From Lutjanus erythropterus (lineage: Eukaryota; Chordata; Actinopteri; Lutjaniformes; Lutjanidae): a stretch of 64,000 nt of DNA. Below, piece by piece: positions 1 to 13,629 of this stretch. Within the stretch, counting starts at the first letter, position 1. Every line of letters starts with the position of its first letter. The position numbers and the translations under genes were made by a program. The notes beneath the pieces are model-generated. The model saw only the letters and a program-made list of their open reading frames with translations, made no database searches and was not told where the DNA came from. The stretch covers positions 33,787,683 through 33,851,682 of the forward strand of contig CM034600.1 in assembly GCA_020091685.1 (NCBI GenBank), in the 5' to 3' direction.

Positions 1-3000
1 CCAGTCTTAAACATCTAAATAGCTCATATCTCAACTTCTCGGTGGTCAATTTGAACAGATAAAGAGTATTGTCTGCTATTTTTATTGGGCAGTTTTCAAG
101 CAATATTTTCTTTTGGCCTTTTTTTTTTTTGGTTATTGAATAGACAATCACTGTCACAAGGGCTTTTGTTTCCCTGGAATGTGTTTTGATTTTTTTTTTT
201 TCTTTTTTTTTGTTTATTATTTCATGAAAAAAAAAAATTACCTAAAGACTAAACGAATGGCTCTGTGTGTGCCGGGCATTTTACTGTCAGTGTCAACACA
301 AATGCACTGGATTGCCTTTATGGCATCTCATGAAATGCCTTTTGACCCATGCCTTCCGTAACACATCATTTCAGTTGGATTGCGTAATGGCAGAGTACGA
401 TGAAGAGCCCTGAGACTGATTATCTTTCCACCCATTTGATAGCAACAGCATTGAACCACAGTATCTAGTGGAAAATAAACTGCCCGGCGTATCTTTAATA
501 TGTCCCGGCATTATCAATGACCAGGGAGCTGATAATCCCTTATTGAAGCAAATAGGGCTAAGAGGAAAAGGAGAGGGATCTTTGCTTAGGCCAATACCTG
601 TTGTTTAGATTTCAGGAATAGCAGAAATCCAAATATGTGCTTTTTTTGGTGTTCATTTTGTTGTCTCCTCATCCCATTTCTGGTACTAAGCATACTAAAG
701 ATGATTGTATCGGACCACTAGAGCTGTTTGTGACTTTTAGATGTTATATCTATGCTATTTTGTCGTTTTTTTAAGACCATCTGCTGGTGGTTAAACTACA
801 CTGAGTCAGATTGTTTTCATTGGTGTGATAACTTCATATCCACTGGTAATGAAGTGGCACAATTGCACACATTAGTTGACTGGATGAGAGATGAGGACCT
901 AGACTAGGCTATGTTGTTAAATAACACCCCCCTCCCCCTGCGAAAAAAAGTCTTTAGTGTATTTTACTTGATTTAAAGTCCATTTCAAAGCAGTAATTAG
1001 TGTTGTAGATTCGTAGCTGGCATTTCAATTGACCTCCATAACTGATTGAAATGAAATGGAACTAATTGGTGACCCACAGCCTTTGTTCTCTTGATCAATT
1101 TATAATTTCCAGGAGAACTGTTATTATATTATTATTAATATTAGGGTTAGGTACATAATTTTTTTGTAATCTCAGGATCTGTGCTGAAGCAGCAGGCAGA
1201 ATTTATTAATCCAATCAGATCTCAGCAGGACGATTATGATTAGTCTATGTATTTTTATGTTTGTTTTTTTTTTGGATGGGATGTTCCATAATTTAATTCC
1301 TTTTTAACCCTAATCCCACAGCACTTAATTAGATAGTCAAGCACGCACTTTAGTACATTCAGGTTCTAAGTGTGCAAAATAGAGCAGATGTAATGTATGT
1401 ACTTATGTTTACATGCATGTGTGTTGCTGCTGAATACAGGAAGGTAGGGTTGCAAAAGAGACAAGCAAAGGCTGCAACAAAATTGTACTCTAACAATGCA
1501 TTATTTAAAAAAAAAAAACAAGAAAAAAAATGTGCAGTGTCTCTAAGTACTTCGGGACAGTGTCCACTGCCCACTGACTTTTTTTTTGTGTTAGCTATTT
1601 CTGGGCATCCGGCCCGAAAAAAAAAAAAAAAAGTGACAAGGTTACATTACCCAGCCTACTGTTAATAACAGACTCTGGCCTAAGTCACTTTAAAGTCAGT
1701 CCAGTGATTCAACAGACACCTCAGGCAGGCTCCTCAAAATCCTCTACATACTCTCTCTGCCATCTGTAGGTGCTGTCTGTCTGGGCAGGGATTTTTCTTC
1801 TTCTCTTGTGATGTCCTTATCTGACCAGTAAACGGAGCCATTGCCCCCCTGCAACTGCGCAAGTTGCAACTGAACCCTTTTGTTGTATCACAGTATTCTT
1901 ATACATGCTTTTTTTATTTGTGTGTACCAGTGAGTGATTGTGCACGGAGCTAGATCACAATTTTGATATAGTTAAAAAAAAAAAACGGTTGAACAAGTGG
2001 AGCATATACAATATATCTGCTGTCAGAAACGGAAAGCAATGAAAGGTCCAATTGTAGCAATAGAGAGTGTGTGTAAATCGTGTGCAGCACAAATATTGCA
2101 CTGCCATCCATTTAGGCCAATTCAGTAAATCATAGCATAAATGCCAATGGAAGATTTTAAATGCGGGTTAGATGTTATTATAATCTTTGGTCACAAATAA
2201 AGGCCTGTTTGCCAAAATGTGTCGAGAGGGGAGGGCGGAACCCCTCTTAGTAAAGCAGCAATGGATTTATGCATATGTTCAAGCAGTTTACAGTCTGACC
2301 ATCAAATCTGAGCCATGAATTTTCTGACTGAAATGAATGTAGGGTCAGTTTAGAGCAGGACAAAATTTGCTTTCTCCCGACTTTAAACTGTTGCTCTTCA
2401 TTTGTCTTGCGTAGATATGATTATACAGGTAGCATGTAATAACCTAACTCTCTACATATTATACAGTATGTGTAGTAGTCTTCCTGCATTTGAGGGTCTG
2501 GATAGGTCTTTTTGATTTTTATTTTCTTGGCATTATTGTCGGAGTAATAGGCCTGCTGTCGTGTAATATCACTCTTCTTTCTCTATACATAGATAAGTGT
2601 GTGGAGTGTAGCCTATAAGGTAAACAGGAGGACAAGAGTTCAGATGAATTTAAACATTCATGTTCATCCATTCCATTGAGATTGCCTTACAGTACAGTAA
2701 AACAAGAGGGACAAAAAGGTCTACAGTAGACATGATCACACATACTCGTAAATAGCCTATATTTGACAGAAATGCACCTAAGCTACACCCATTTAGTGCC
2801 ATAGAAACCTTTATTTGCCTTTAGACATAAATCATACTTACTTGGTCAGTAACTTATTCAGAAGTAGGCAGGATTATTACAGTTTTGTGTTCAGAGCTGC
2901 ATGTCTTTTCACCAATTATATTAGTCAAAGAAAAGCTATATAAATATTTGCATGGGATATTAGTACTTAAATGCAAGTATTCTGTTAAAATTTGGTGTCG

Positions 3001-5106
3001 GTAGAAGTCTATTGTATAATTGGACATTTTTGGAGAATATAGTTAGTCCCTTTCGGTATTGGCAAAGCAATCCCTAGGTTGTGTGTTTATTTAACAAGAT
3101 GGTTTATAATGTGTGTTACCAGGAAAAAAAACATTTTTGATGTCCAAAAGAGAAAAAAAAGCATGGTATATACAGTATAGAATTGATTTGCCTCAATGGA
3201 TGTCTCGGTTCTTACTTGAAGTAAATGGCAAATTTCAATTCAACTCTCTGATCCACTGTTGAGCCTTTTGCCTTAAAAAGCTGAAAAAAAAGGAAATGAT
3301 ACCTGGCAGTACCTGATATAAGTTGCATCACCTGTAGAGTTATGCTACTTGGCTGGATTGCTTAAAAAAAAAAAAAAAGATAAAATAAATTCTTGGCTAA
3401 TTTTGGTCGTCTTACAGACATCTTTTGGGTGTCGAGAAGCACACAAATCAATTGAGGTAGCACATAGCTCAAAGGTTGCCATGGTGCAGAGATTGTTCTG
3501 AGAGGTTAGGATATCGCCATATTTGCCACTGTGAATGAATGAATTCAGAATTCACTCGTAAACAATCAACTTTGGCTCCTCTGTCACCCCGAGCCAAAGG
3601 ACACTGGGGGATAAAAGTGGTGTACCTCATTAAGAAATATTGAAGGAAAGGAAATTCTTATGAAAAATGCTTGTACAGCTATGCTAACAAAGAGTTAAAA
3701 TCTTGTGATCCATCTTGTCGTGGGTAGTGTAATTCTGCTTAAACCAGCCTAAAAATCAGAGATGTATCTATGCGGAAGTGTTAGATTAGTGTCGGCAGAT
3801 GTCTCATGTTTCCTACCTTACAAAAGGCGCAGCCAACTGCACCTTGTACTTTTTATTGGACCTGCAGTTTTACCTCATCAGTGATATTTTGTGTGACGAC
3901 GCTGACATTTATCCTCTGTGATTTCTCTTCTCGTTTTTTCCTGATGCCAGTCGTGTAGATTTCTCTTCTTGTAGTGTGTGTGAGTGACTTTTCAATATAT
4001 GCATGTCGAACCTAAACATGCACAAGTCCCTTTTTTTAGAACAGAAAGAGCATAGTTTCATCATAACAACCAACAGACAAGTCTGTTATCTGGTGCGGGT
4101 CATGTTAGGGCGAAGGCTACAGTCGTAATTTAAGTTGGGAAATGAAGGTAGCTATAAAACTTTACCTCTGATAAGTCAAAAGAATACAATTTTACTGTAT
4201 GACTAATGCTAGTTTGACCGCCTTCCCTGCCTGCCTGAACTCTTGGTTATTAATTTCCCCCCACCAATAGGACCTGTGTAATATCGAGCACAGTGGTGGC
4301 ATGGTGCCTTTTATTTGTTACTACCGAAAGGTACGGTCTTCCATTTGTATTTCCCAGAAGCCTTATAATGGGAAAAAGAAATTACACTGAACTGAACGTA
4401 CACGACTACAGTAGATAGGCTCATATTCCCTCCTGAGCGTGATTATTTCAACCCTATGTGATCTGAGATATAAGAGAAAAAAAAAGCCTGAAAAGCTCCT
4501 TCTGTATTAGTCTGGATTTCATGACGCATTTCCAGTGACTGAGAGAGTGCTCCCTTTTGGGCGGCGGAATAAATTGCACATTACTGATGCGATTTAGGGC
4601 ACATCAAACATTGAACGGACGGGGGATCAAATAGTATGAAAGCACAAATCCAAAGAAGGCACCTCGGGGCTCAGTTGGCTCTCCGAACACCAAGGAGTGA
4701 AGGAGCCTGTAGACCAAAATTTAGGCGAAATAGACGAGAGGAAGACAAAACATCCGACTCCTCTTTGAGTGCAGAAAACATGAGGTTTGATTGTCAGTAA
4801 CACATTAACTGTAGAAAGACCATCGTCTGGAGCTTCTTCTGATTGTTCTTCTCCACTCATTCACAATCCAAACCGAGTTGTGAACCGATGCGGTACCTGC
4901 GTTCAAGATCAAGTTTTAGGCAAACTGTTTGTTGTGACTGTGTTGCGAATTTGATTGTAGAGATTGTTTTGTGTTCTTTAGGATAGACTGACTACAAGTA
5001 GGGGTTGCAGTAGTAGCTGTGTGCAGTGTTAATAACAGTGTGATCATACTAATAGAAGTGACGTAACATTTGTTGTCTTACCGCGGCATTAAGGCATGAA
5101 AATCAT

Positions 5107-5108
<2 letters not shown>

Positions 5109-5148
<40 letters not shown>
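5109..5148. repeat. (CT)n microsatellite
   Basis: An almost pure CT dinucleotide run of about 40 bases with one TTT interruption, in the non-coding stretch at the start of the window. Confidence 0.9.
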
Positions 5149-5151
<3 letters not shown>

Positions 5152-6989
5152 CTGACCTCGTTTTGAAATAGACAAAAGATAAAAAGTGCAATAACCTTTT
5201 GTTTATCATTGCTTCCTCAGTTGAAAAGAACTCTTATTTAATATGCCCTTTTTGTTATAACACCAAAAGTCACTCATCTGTAGCAAATGAAGGATTTCAA
5301 AGTGGTCCTCTTGTTTGTGTTCAGAGAGGTGGCGTTTGATAGTGGAGTGTTTGATATTCCATTCTTAAAACTGTGATCAATGTCCAACTTTAAAAGCTGC
5401 CTGCTCAGAGAAAGGACTGTGCACAAGTTGACTGATAGATTTTGAGTAGGTGGGTTTTGTTTTTTTTTCCTTCTCCTTATGGATGGACTTTGATGGTATT
5501 GTAGTTTGGACTTCTGGTTTTATAGCCGGTAGACATGTTCATTTGCATGTGTAGATGTGTATATGCATCCTCTTCCTCCTTGAATGAAATGTTTTCTCAA
5601 AAATATTTAGACCTGCTGTCAGTGATGTATGCGGATAAAAGGAAATATGAAATGCCTTATATTTGTTTTCAATGTTAAGCATTAAGGGTTCTTTACGTGT
5701 CCCTCCCTTTTCAGCGTGTAGCCTAAAGCTTGTACAGTTAAAGAAACTCATGAGATTTATATCTACTGTATAGCCTATGTGTTTTCAGAATTTGTTACTT
5801 GGAGGTCCTTGTGATTGTGGTTTTAGAGAAACATTCCCCTTGAAAGTGCCGTTTGTTTTCACCAGCAGAGGATGCGTCTTGGGGGGGAAGAAATGTATTT
5901 ACACGAAGGAAAACAAATGTTCGAAACACTTTCCAGTGTTTACCGTTGAACCTGTTGAACTGAATGACACAAAAGTATTCGTGCAGGTGAAATAAGGCAG
6001 CAATCTTCTGATGGAGCACCTTATCGACACGCTCCTTTCTGTGAGCCCACGATGGTAGTAGACTCACACCAAGCTTGATTACTCTAAAGCAGAGCCATAT
6101 CAGAGAATTTTCCCATTAGGAGCCCCCTTTGAATGTGCTATTAGGAATAGCCTACTGTAGGAAAGGATGTATACTGCATGTTCTGTGACATTTTTTTAGT
6201 AGTGGTAGTCCCTTTCATGTTTTTGTTTTTTTAGTCCGCTTCACTGTAGATGTTGCCACCTCATTGCAACTCACAAGCTATTAACAATCCTCTCACAACT
6301 GGACTTAAAAGCAGGCATTGATCTGCTGCTGAGGCAGCCTTAATTCATTACAAATTAAAAAAAGAAAAAGATAGAAAATGGGTGGCCTGTTTTACTTTGA
6401 GTGGCTTATCTGGGGAAATACAAAGGAGCCCTTATCACGAGGGGAAGGACTCTGAATCAGGGCATGTGATGAGTTACAATCAAATAGTTTCACAGTGCAC
6501 CTTCACTAAAAAACAAAAAAATAAAAAAAAAGTTGGCTCGTCCACCCGACATTCCAAAGTTGATTTCATTTTCCACAGTCCTGTCCCGCTGATTGAGGAA
6601 ATCTTTTTGCTTTTGCTGGTGAGTGAAGTGGGCATGTGTGTCAAATGACAGGGTTCCCTATTTAGCCTAACGCTGATTACCTCATTTACAAATCTGCAAA
6701 TATACTACTCTACTGTGTGTAAAGGAGTCAATGCCATCACCAGCAGCGTGGTCTCTTAGACCTGTGATGACAACAGGACCAATGACGTTACTCTGTTGAA
6801 ATTAGACAATTTTAGAATATGATGACCAGTCTGGAAATATAGGGTTAAGACACTATTCAAATTTTTTTGTAAGGCAGAATGGGCCTCTAAGATTTCTTCA
6901 GTTAGTAAATCACCACAGCTGCTACACCAGTCTGCATCTGGAGCTACCAGGAAGGCATCAGATACAATTCTGAGATTTTGTAGGATGTT

Positions 6990-7912
6990 TTAAAGGACCA
7001 TTGTGTAAGGGATTTATTGGCAGAATACAGCAGAAATTTAATTTAATCGTGACCTGAAAATAAGAACCGTCTTATCGTTACCTTAGAATGAACCATTTAT
7101 TATCTGCAGAGGCTGCAGGTCCTCTTCCACGAAAGCCACCATGTTGCACTGCCATGTTTCTAAAAGAGCCCAGAACGGACAAACTCTGGCTCTAGAAATG
7201 GCCTTCAACACTTTATGTACATTTCACAACCACTGTAGTTTCTGCAGTGTGCTCCTTTTTAAAGCTAGTGAAGACATTGGTATTATAAGAAACTACAGGA
7301 CCTAAGGAATCAATTTATCCTTCATAAGCCCCGCCCCTTTTTTCTCTGCACTTCAATTGCAGTTGTGCACGCTTGGTATCTTAGTCAACTTTCTCCTTTC
7401 TTGTTTCTTGGACTTGCTATGCTATGTTGAGAAAAGAACTACATTTTGAAGATAATTAAAAAATGTCGCTGGGGGACTTGTAAAAGCCACATAGCCACTT
7501 AATAATCACATTTTAAGTCAGCTAATGTTAGCAAAACACTAGAAGACTAGCTACCTAATCAACATCAGTTATTAGCTAGCCAGTCAGCTTGTGTTTTGTT
7601 TGCTAACATTGGCTAATGCTTGCTAACTAGCTCACTAATCGACATCAAGTGTTAGTGTGCTAGTTAGCTAGTGTTTTGCTAACTAGTACCAAGCTTATTC
7701 AACTGTTATTGGAGCACAGAGCGAAAGGGGGTGGGACTTAAGAAGGGTCAGTTGGTACCGACCATGTCATGCTAGCCTGTCGGGAAGGGGGCTAAATAAT
7801 GCTCCAAATTTAGGCTAACTTTTGGCGAGGGATGGCGTGCACCCATACTTGATTCCACCCCTGCATTAGTCAGTGCCCCAATGCCACAAAATCCTGCACT
7901 CTGGTCCTTTTA
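6990..7912. repeat. Putative MITE, AAAGGACCA ends, with nested insert
   Basis: The left end reads TTAAAGGACCATTGTGTA and the right end reads CACTCTGGTCCTTTT, its imperfect reverse complement, as expected for a non-autonomous DNA transposon. The left third (to about 7290) resembles a widespread teleost repeat as I recall it, including the words for 'primary tissue' cDNA artefacts such as CATGTTGCACTGCCATG. The middle is a TAGC-rich inverted repeat, probably a later insertion. Family name not assigned. Confidence 0.55.
7515..7690. repeat. TAGC-rich inverted repeat
   Basis: Left arm GTTAGCAAAACACTAG near 7527 and right arm CTAGTGTTTTGCTAAC near 7668 are exact reverse complements. The interior repeats GCTAACATT, TTAGCTAGC and AATC(A/G)ACATCA in both orientations. 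This would fold into a long imperfect hairpin and sits inside the AAAGGACCA element. Confidence 0.7.
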
Positions 7913-9231
7913 AATTTGGTGGTTAAATCAATATTGCACATTATTTTAAGGTGAAAATCTTAACCGTTCACTTGTTACTCACCGCTCCTTTAATGCTGAC
8001 TGGAATAGCAACTGTCGGCACTGGCGCGGCTCAAGAAGTGGAGCCGAAGCCTGGCGTTATCTCACTATTATTTAAGTGAACGATCATGTTAGCATCACTT
8101 GCTGTTTTTCAGTAGCATTTCTCCTACCTCCTTGTTTTGCAGCCTTGAGTATTGTTTGTCTTTCTCCACCTGTTCTGACTTAAAAAAAAAAAAAGTCTAT
8201 TCACAGTACGGGAATACAGATTTATCATAAGCAATGGTAGTTATACATAAAAAGTGTGCTTGGTTGTGCTGTATGTGTATATGTCTATTTGACGTTTGAA
8301 AAAAAATATTTATGAGAAGCATTTATACGACAAAATACCACTGGAATGTGAAGCCAGACAATGTTATGATGCAGATTATGATGATAGTCTATCCCCTTTA
8401 ACATTCAGTGGCGAATGGTCAGAGGATTCATCTCCTTGGAAATAAATAACCATGCATTGGCTTTTTTTTAACACCATCTATTTCTTTGGTTTCCTCTTGT
8501 GCGTATACTTCCCTGTCTAGCCGTATAGTATACATTGTTTGAACGTTTACAGCTTCATTCTGGGTCAGCCATTGATTGCCCTGCAGTTGCAATGAAACCA
8601 CAGGTTGTCACGAGGAAGATAGTTAGCGGTGGATTTGTAATTCTGTACGAGGGCGAGTTTGAGCCCCTCGAGCCGTATGCCTTCGAATCCATCTGTCCAC
8701 TCCGAACCAAATTCTGCTAGATAGGCGTCTGTCTCCACACTGCCCCGACATTTTACATTCAGTTTGACTACAAGGGGTACAGGACAAGGTGAAAGGTTTG
8801 AGGTTTTCTGACCAGGGCCCCCCACCCATCCACCGCCCCCTAACCTCCCACCTACCTACCTACCCACCCATGCCTAATCCAGGACAGGACCAGCCCCACT
8901 CCCCCGTCACCCCACCCACCCCGTCACCCACTGTCTCACCTAAACCTCAAGCCATTCATTTTTCTGTTTTGTTTTTTCGACAATGCAATCCTGAAAGCAC
9001 TTTGCCTTGTTATTCCTTTGTGTGAACATGTGAATGATAATTTGTTACAAAAATGTTAAATATGTAAAAGATCATTCACTGTTTTGGAAAAACCTGCATC
9101 TGTCTTTCTGACGTTAAAAGAAAAAAAAAAAAACAATTTAGTGACATTAAACCTGAATCTATTTTATAAAATGTTTGCTGCAGCCAATTGGTCTTGTCAT
9201 TCAGTATTGTGGCTTAGGGTTGTTTGTGTTC

Positions 9232-9237
9232 AATAAA
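9232..9237 (+). terminator. Polyadenylation signal AATAAA
   Basis: A canonical AATAAA in TTCAATAAAGTGCTATTGC context, the arrangement usual just before a cleavage site. The nearest + strand gene downstream starts over 4 kb away, so this would end a transcript coming from the left. No complete gene is visible for it. Confidence 0.5.
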
Positions 9238-9255
9238 GTGCTATTGCTAAATATT

Positions 9256-11494
9256 TCCTGAGTCTGGACTCATTTCTTGATAAACAGTCAGTGTTTCAGG
9301 TCACATTGGTCTCATGTTCACATTCACATGTTTTATGCTGAATAGGTTATTATGTTTAAATCACCAACATAGCTAAGAGCTACCTTCATGCAGCTCTGAC
9401 CGGCAGGCAAAGAAAGAAAATTAGAAAATAAATCTTAGGTTCCTGACTCCAAGGGTTTGCACAGGCAACAGGGAAGAGCGGCACATTTCCCTCCATCACT
9501 CCCTGTCCCTGAAGTTACCACAAATTAATCACATTTACTGTTCAGGCTTGGGTCAGACTACTTTGACATGTAGTCAGTTGCTGAATACAAATGACATTGA
9601 TTTGTAATTATTTAGAATTACAAGTCAGTTTGATTACAAAAAACTGTAGTTTAATCTGAATACTTTTTATTAAAATATTGCACCTTAAAATTAAAAAAAA
9701 TGGACGCAGCCACAAAAATCTGATATCCACAAATATTAATTTTTCTCTTTGAACATCTCCAAACATATTTTCATATTCATACATTTACAGTTGGTCAAAT
9801 CAAATGACACTATTTCCTTTACTGGCACAGACATACGTTGTGCATTCTTTAACATGTGGCTGCTGTTTTTTAACCAAAGACCACACATTTCTCCTGTAAC
9901 GCAAGTGGACCACATACGTTTATCTTCCATTTTCAATGTCAGTGAAAAGCAATAAAAACTCCATTACCATTAAATCATAATTAAAAACTAATTTAAGTTG
10001 CGTCACCATTAACAAAACCAGCAGCCTGAGATGACTAACTTCTGTCAGATGCACTTTTAATGAGTTAATAAAGCACTGGTTATCATGAAAAAAAGTTCCA
10101 TCTGTCCCATAAGTGCCAAAAATAATTAGAACATCACACATATATTACATACAAGAAAATAAATATATATATTTTTTTTAAAAAGGAATGACACCTGAGA
10201 GATAAGACCCTATCACTGACCTTGCTTGAGCCAGGTTCCTTGTCTGACTTTTCCCTGGAGACCTCTGTTCATGCAAAATAAATACCATTATGTGGAGGCC
10301 CAAGTGTGCTCAGTGCAAGAAAAGCAACACATGTGAGAAAAGGTAAAGAAAAAAACAGGAAATTCTTGTGCCAGAACTTCCAGTAACATAAGAATTAAAA
10401 ACAACAGTAATAACTATAAAGTGTATAGGAAGTGAATGCCATCATCACAGTGAGGTGACAGATTTCACACCTTGCTGTATGTTGATAATTACATTTAAAA
10501 AGACAATTTAATATTATTAGTCTTATCTATTTTCTCTGTACACAGGGCAGAGAAATCAGGTGGCTTTATTTTCTATATTTATGAAGCATCAGAGTGGATG
10601 ATCTGTCTCTGATAGACACACATGAACAAATCAGGCCTGTTTGTGTTGCAGAGATCCTATTTTACACAGTTTGTCTCATTGCAGTCTGGCCATCAGGTCC
10701 CAGTGTGTTTAACCTTTGGATCCACTGCCTCTCTGCTCTCCCTCTTTGCCTGCCGATCCTTTCCTTCAGCTTCATCTCGAGACAAACTTCTACATCTTTA
10801 TCTTAAAAAACTTTTAATGACATCTTTATTTCAGTGGAAAACGTCACAACCAAAAGCGGTTCTTGTTTCATGTCTGAGTCGTTTATCTTGACTCAGACGT
10901 GGAGCTGATAGAGAAGATGAAGCAAAGAAAAAGACTTGATTGGATTTACCAAAATGAAGTGTTTGCTGCAGCACTGTTAAACCTCATTAAGTCATGCTGC
11001 AGGGTGTGTTTTCTGAGAATAACGTTTTAATTAGCGGGATCGTAACTTTCAAGAGTCTTTACTGTATCAACATAAATTAGTTTTATCTTTAAGTCCACAC
11101 TGTTGTTTCCAGTGTACCTTGGAATATTTCTCAGACACTCCCATGTTACATTAAACAATCCATTTCCTACATTAATATCTGTCAAACATGTACCCTTTAT
11201 GTGTAAATGATTGTTTCAAACTTGCTAAATGTATTTCATAACTTCTTTTTAATGAACTCTAATGTTCATTCATATCCGATCAGACAAACAAAGCATATTC
11301 ATCATTTCTTATTATCACAAACTCTTGGACAACATGCCAGAAAATACAGAGGAGTGTTACTTTACTCTATCAAAACTCTGCCAAGTTTAATTTGAATAAA
11401 CCCCTCTGCCATAGTTACTGTGCTCAGTGTGTGTGTCTGTGCTTGTTTCATTTATTGTTTTGTTTTTCTGCATTTTTCTCTTGTCATTATAAGG
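9256..11494. other. Intergenic DNA, no gene seen
   Basis: AT-rich sequence without recognisable exons. The longest open frames (for example 10594-10891) are of ordinary length for chance and overlap each other in different phases. No recognisable RNA gene or clear repeat boundaries were seen. Confidence 0.6.
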
Positions 11495-11789
11495 CAGGGG
11501 TGTCATACTCAGTTTCATCCTGGGCCACATCAGCATTTTATGGTCATTCTTAAAGGGCCTGTTGAAAATTTAAGACTATATAAATGTATTTAGTGGTTAT
11601 CATATTGCATAATTGCCTCTGCATTCATCTCTGAAAAACAATAGCAAACAGACATTCAAGTGTAACTATTTTACAATTTATCTAAAAATTATTTTGCAAA
11701 CAAAGTTGTTTTTGCAAACTCTCATGGGTCCCATAAAATAAGGTGATGGACTTGATTTGGCCAGCAGGCCTTTAGTTTGACATGTGTTA
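11495..11789. mobile_element. hAT-like non-autonomous transposon (MITE)
   Basis: The left end CAGGGGTGTCATACTCAG and right end TTTAGTTTGACATGTG form imperfect terminal inverted repeats of the 'CAGGGGTGTCAAACTCA' type, with GGGCCAC near the left end and TTGGCC near the right. The flanks TATAAGGC and TACAAGGA look like a decayed 8-bp target duplication, as expected for hAT elements. There is no transposase frame. Confidence 0.7.
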
Positions 11790-12658
11790 CAAGGAGAGAA
11801 ATATCCATAGTATTAGGATAAATTATAAATATTAAAGGGCAGGTTTTACTACAAGCCACTGCAGTTTTTTCCCTGCTATGTTTGTTTTATTATTTTTTTA
11901 TATCCTTTTGTTTTTATCACATCCTTTGTGCTGATAAAATTCAAAAATTTAAATTCAATTAAAAAATACATAAAGGCAAGAGGATATAATACTGAACTGT
12001 ATATGCATTGAGCAAATATTTTTATTCAGACAACAGCAAAACATCCACACGAAGACCAAACAGCAAGAAAGAAATGTAAGTATTGCAATAACCGGGTGTA
12101 GTTAATTGTGCTTACATTACCAATGCCTGGGGCTCAGTTTTAATTTCAACTCAACCACATGGCCTGTCGCTGTGTGATGACATTGGTTTTTGGTGGTGCT
12201 GGAACATGTAATCACACTGGAGGCGAGTGATGACTCATGTTTTCAATGTGCTCCTCCTTCTGTTGAACCATATTCTCACTCACTCTGCATGCAGTGTACT
12301 TTCTGCATGTTGGCTGCTGTTCATTCCCTTCCTGTTTACCTTCTGCCGCATACTGAGTGAGAAGGGAAGCTGAAATGTCTTTCACAAGTCGAAAAATATA
12401 TACATTCATTCCACATTTCATCCAGATACCCACAGGTCATCATGGAATTTGTGAGATGTGTTTAACAGAAAATTGGAAAAATTATTAGCTTTAGAAATAA
12501 AGACATTGACACTGTATAATTTTATTGACAGCAATGTAATGCCCTAATAAGAAAATAATGCAATAAACTATCTTATTAGTTGTAATATATAACTCCCTCT
12601 TTGCAGTTGTATGTTTCATTGCCATGTTTTTTTTGTTTTACCTGTGTATGCATAAAGT

Positions 12659-13066
12659 AGAGCCAGACAGATATATCAGCCGAATGATATTCTCGGTCTG
12701 ATATCAGTATCGGATTTCAGTGTTTATCCATATTGGCACGTATGTTAAATAACCACCAATATGAAAACATTCTCTCTTACAGAACATATTGCAGATTGTT
12801 TTTCTTTTCTAGCTTTATGAACAGCATTTTATGTATATTTTTCTTAATATATAGTGAAAGTTTATGTTTCAGTGACCTGATATCACTTTGGACTATAAAA
12901 TTTAGCACTTAACTGTAAAATAATTACATAAAATGATTACATCCATTACATATCTTTGTCACAAGTGTTTGATAACCACTAAGAATGTCAAAGGTATTGA
13001 TGTAATGTACTTAAGATACCACATCTGTAAAAACAATAGATTTCTTACTTTCGGAAGTACTGAAGG

Positions 13067-13101
<35 letters not shown>

Positions 13102-13340
13102 CAGACAGTCATTTGACTTTTCTGTACCAGCATGTGTGCAGGTTGTTCATTAAAAAAAAAAGGGAAAAAAGTAAATTCTGATATTGTGACAACCCTAATA
13201 GCTATATTTAAGGGATCACTGCAAAAAATGCATGTTTATTTATATATTCTATATATCATATTTGGTCTAAAAATATCAGCCACTATATCGATTTTCTTTA
13301 CTCCCTAATGATGTTATTGGCATTGGCCAAAAAATCCAGG
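12659..13340. repeat. Degenerate 'ATATATCAG' dispersed repeat with poly(A) insert
   Basis: The left part (AGACAGATATATCAGCCGA and CGGTCTGATATCAGTATCGG) and the right part (AAATATCAGCCACTATATCG, ATTGGCATTGGCC) resemble the two ends of a common teleost repeat rich in TATCGG/CCGATA words. The middle holds a run of about 28 A at 13071-13098 and a second shorter A run. No coding content is apparent. Confidence 0.5.
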
Positions 13341-13439
13341 ACCTGTTGGGTATTGTACAAAGACAATTAAAAGAAAATAATTAAATAACTACAGGAGCAT
13401 TTTAAGATAGATATATAGATATATAGATTGATAGATTGA

Positions 13440-13629
13440 TTGTTTTTAGGGGCCAATCATATCAAAAGCTCCTGTTGTACGCCATGACGTTCTCATGTGC
13501 CTGCGTAGCGACGACACAGAAGCGTAGCTAGGATGTAGCACAGGACGTGGCTAGCGAGCTACTAGTTACAGTAGGACGTCTGAAAATACACTAATATCGT
13601 GATTAGGATCGGTTTTACTACAAGTTAAC
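13440..13629 (+). promoter_or_regulatory. rnf41: rnf41 promoter region and probable first untranslated exon
   Basis: CpG content rises sharply over the AT-rich flanks. A CCAAT box lies at 13453-13457 and a CRE-like TGACGT at 13485-13490; no TATA box is seen. A strong splice donor (AAC|GTAAGT) follows at 13629/13630. I infer that transcription starts between about 13490 and 13560 and that this is the first non-coding exon of rnf41. The transcription start cannot be read from sequence alone. Confidence 0.5.

Larger units (their letters stand above)
1..9255 (+). other. Repeat-poor AT-rich region, possibly the 3' end of an unidentified upstream gene
   Basis: No coding exon can be recognised on either strand; open frames are short and broken by homopolymer T and A tracts. 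The first 7 kb carries none of the inverted-repeat elements that crowd the rest of the window, which would suit a long 3' untranslated region or a constrained regulatory stretch. It ends in a convincing AATAAA signal near 9232. Two short frames near the end (8535-8720, and a proline-rich one at 8789-9025) could hold a terminal exon, but neither matches a protein I recognise. Gene assignment is inference only. Confidence 0.35.

Noticed and set aside
10594..10891. Two overlapping + strand frames of 70 and 89 codons
   Set aside because: They overlap in different phases, have no splice context and resemble no protein I know.
9256..13440. nabp2 expected head-to-head with rnf41, as in mammals
   Set aside because: I looked on the minus strand for its OB-fold exons and found no matching frame, so this neighbour is not conserved here.
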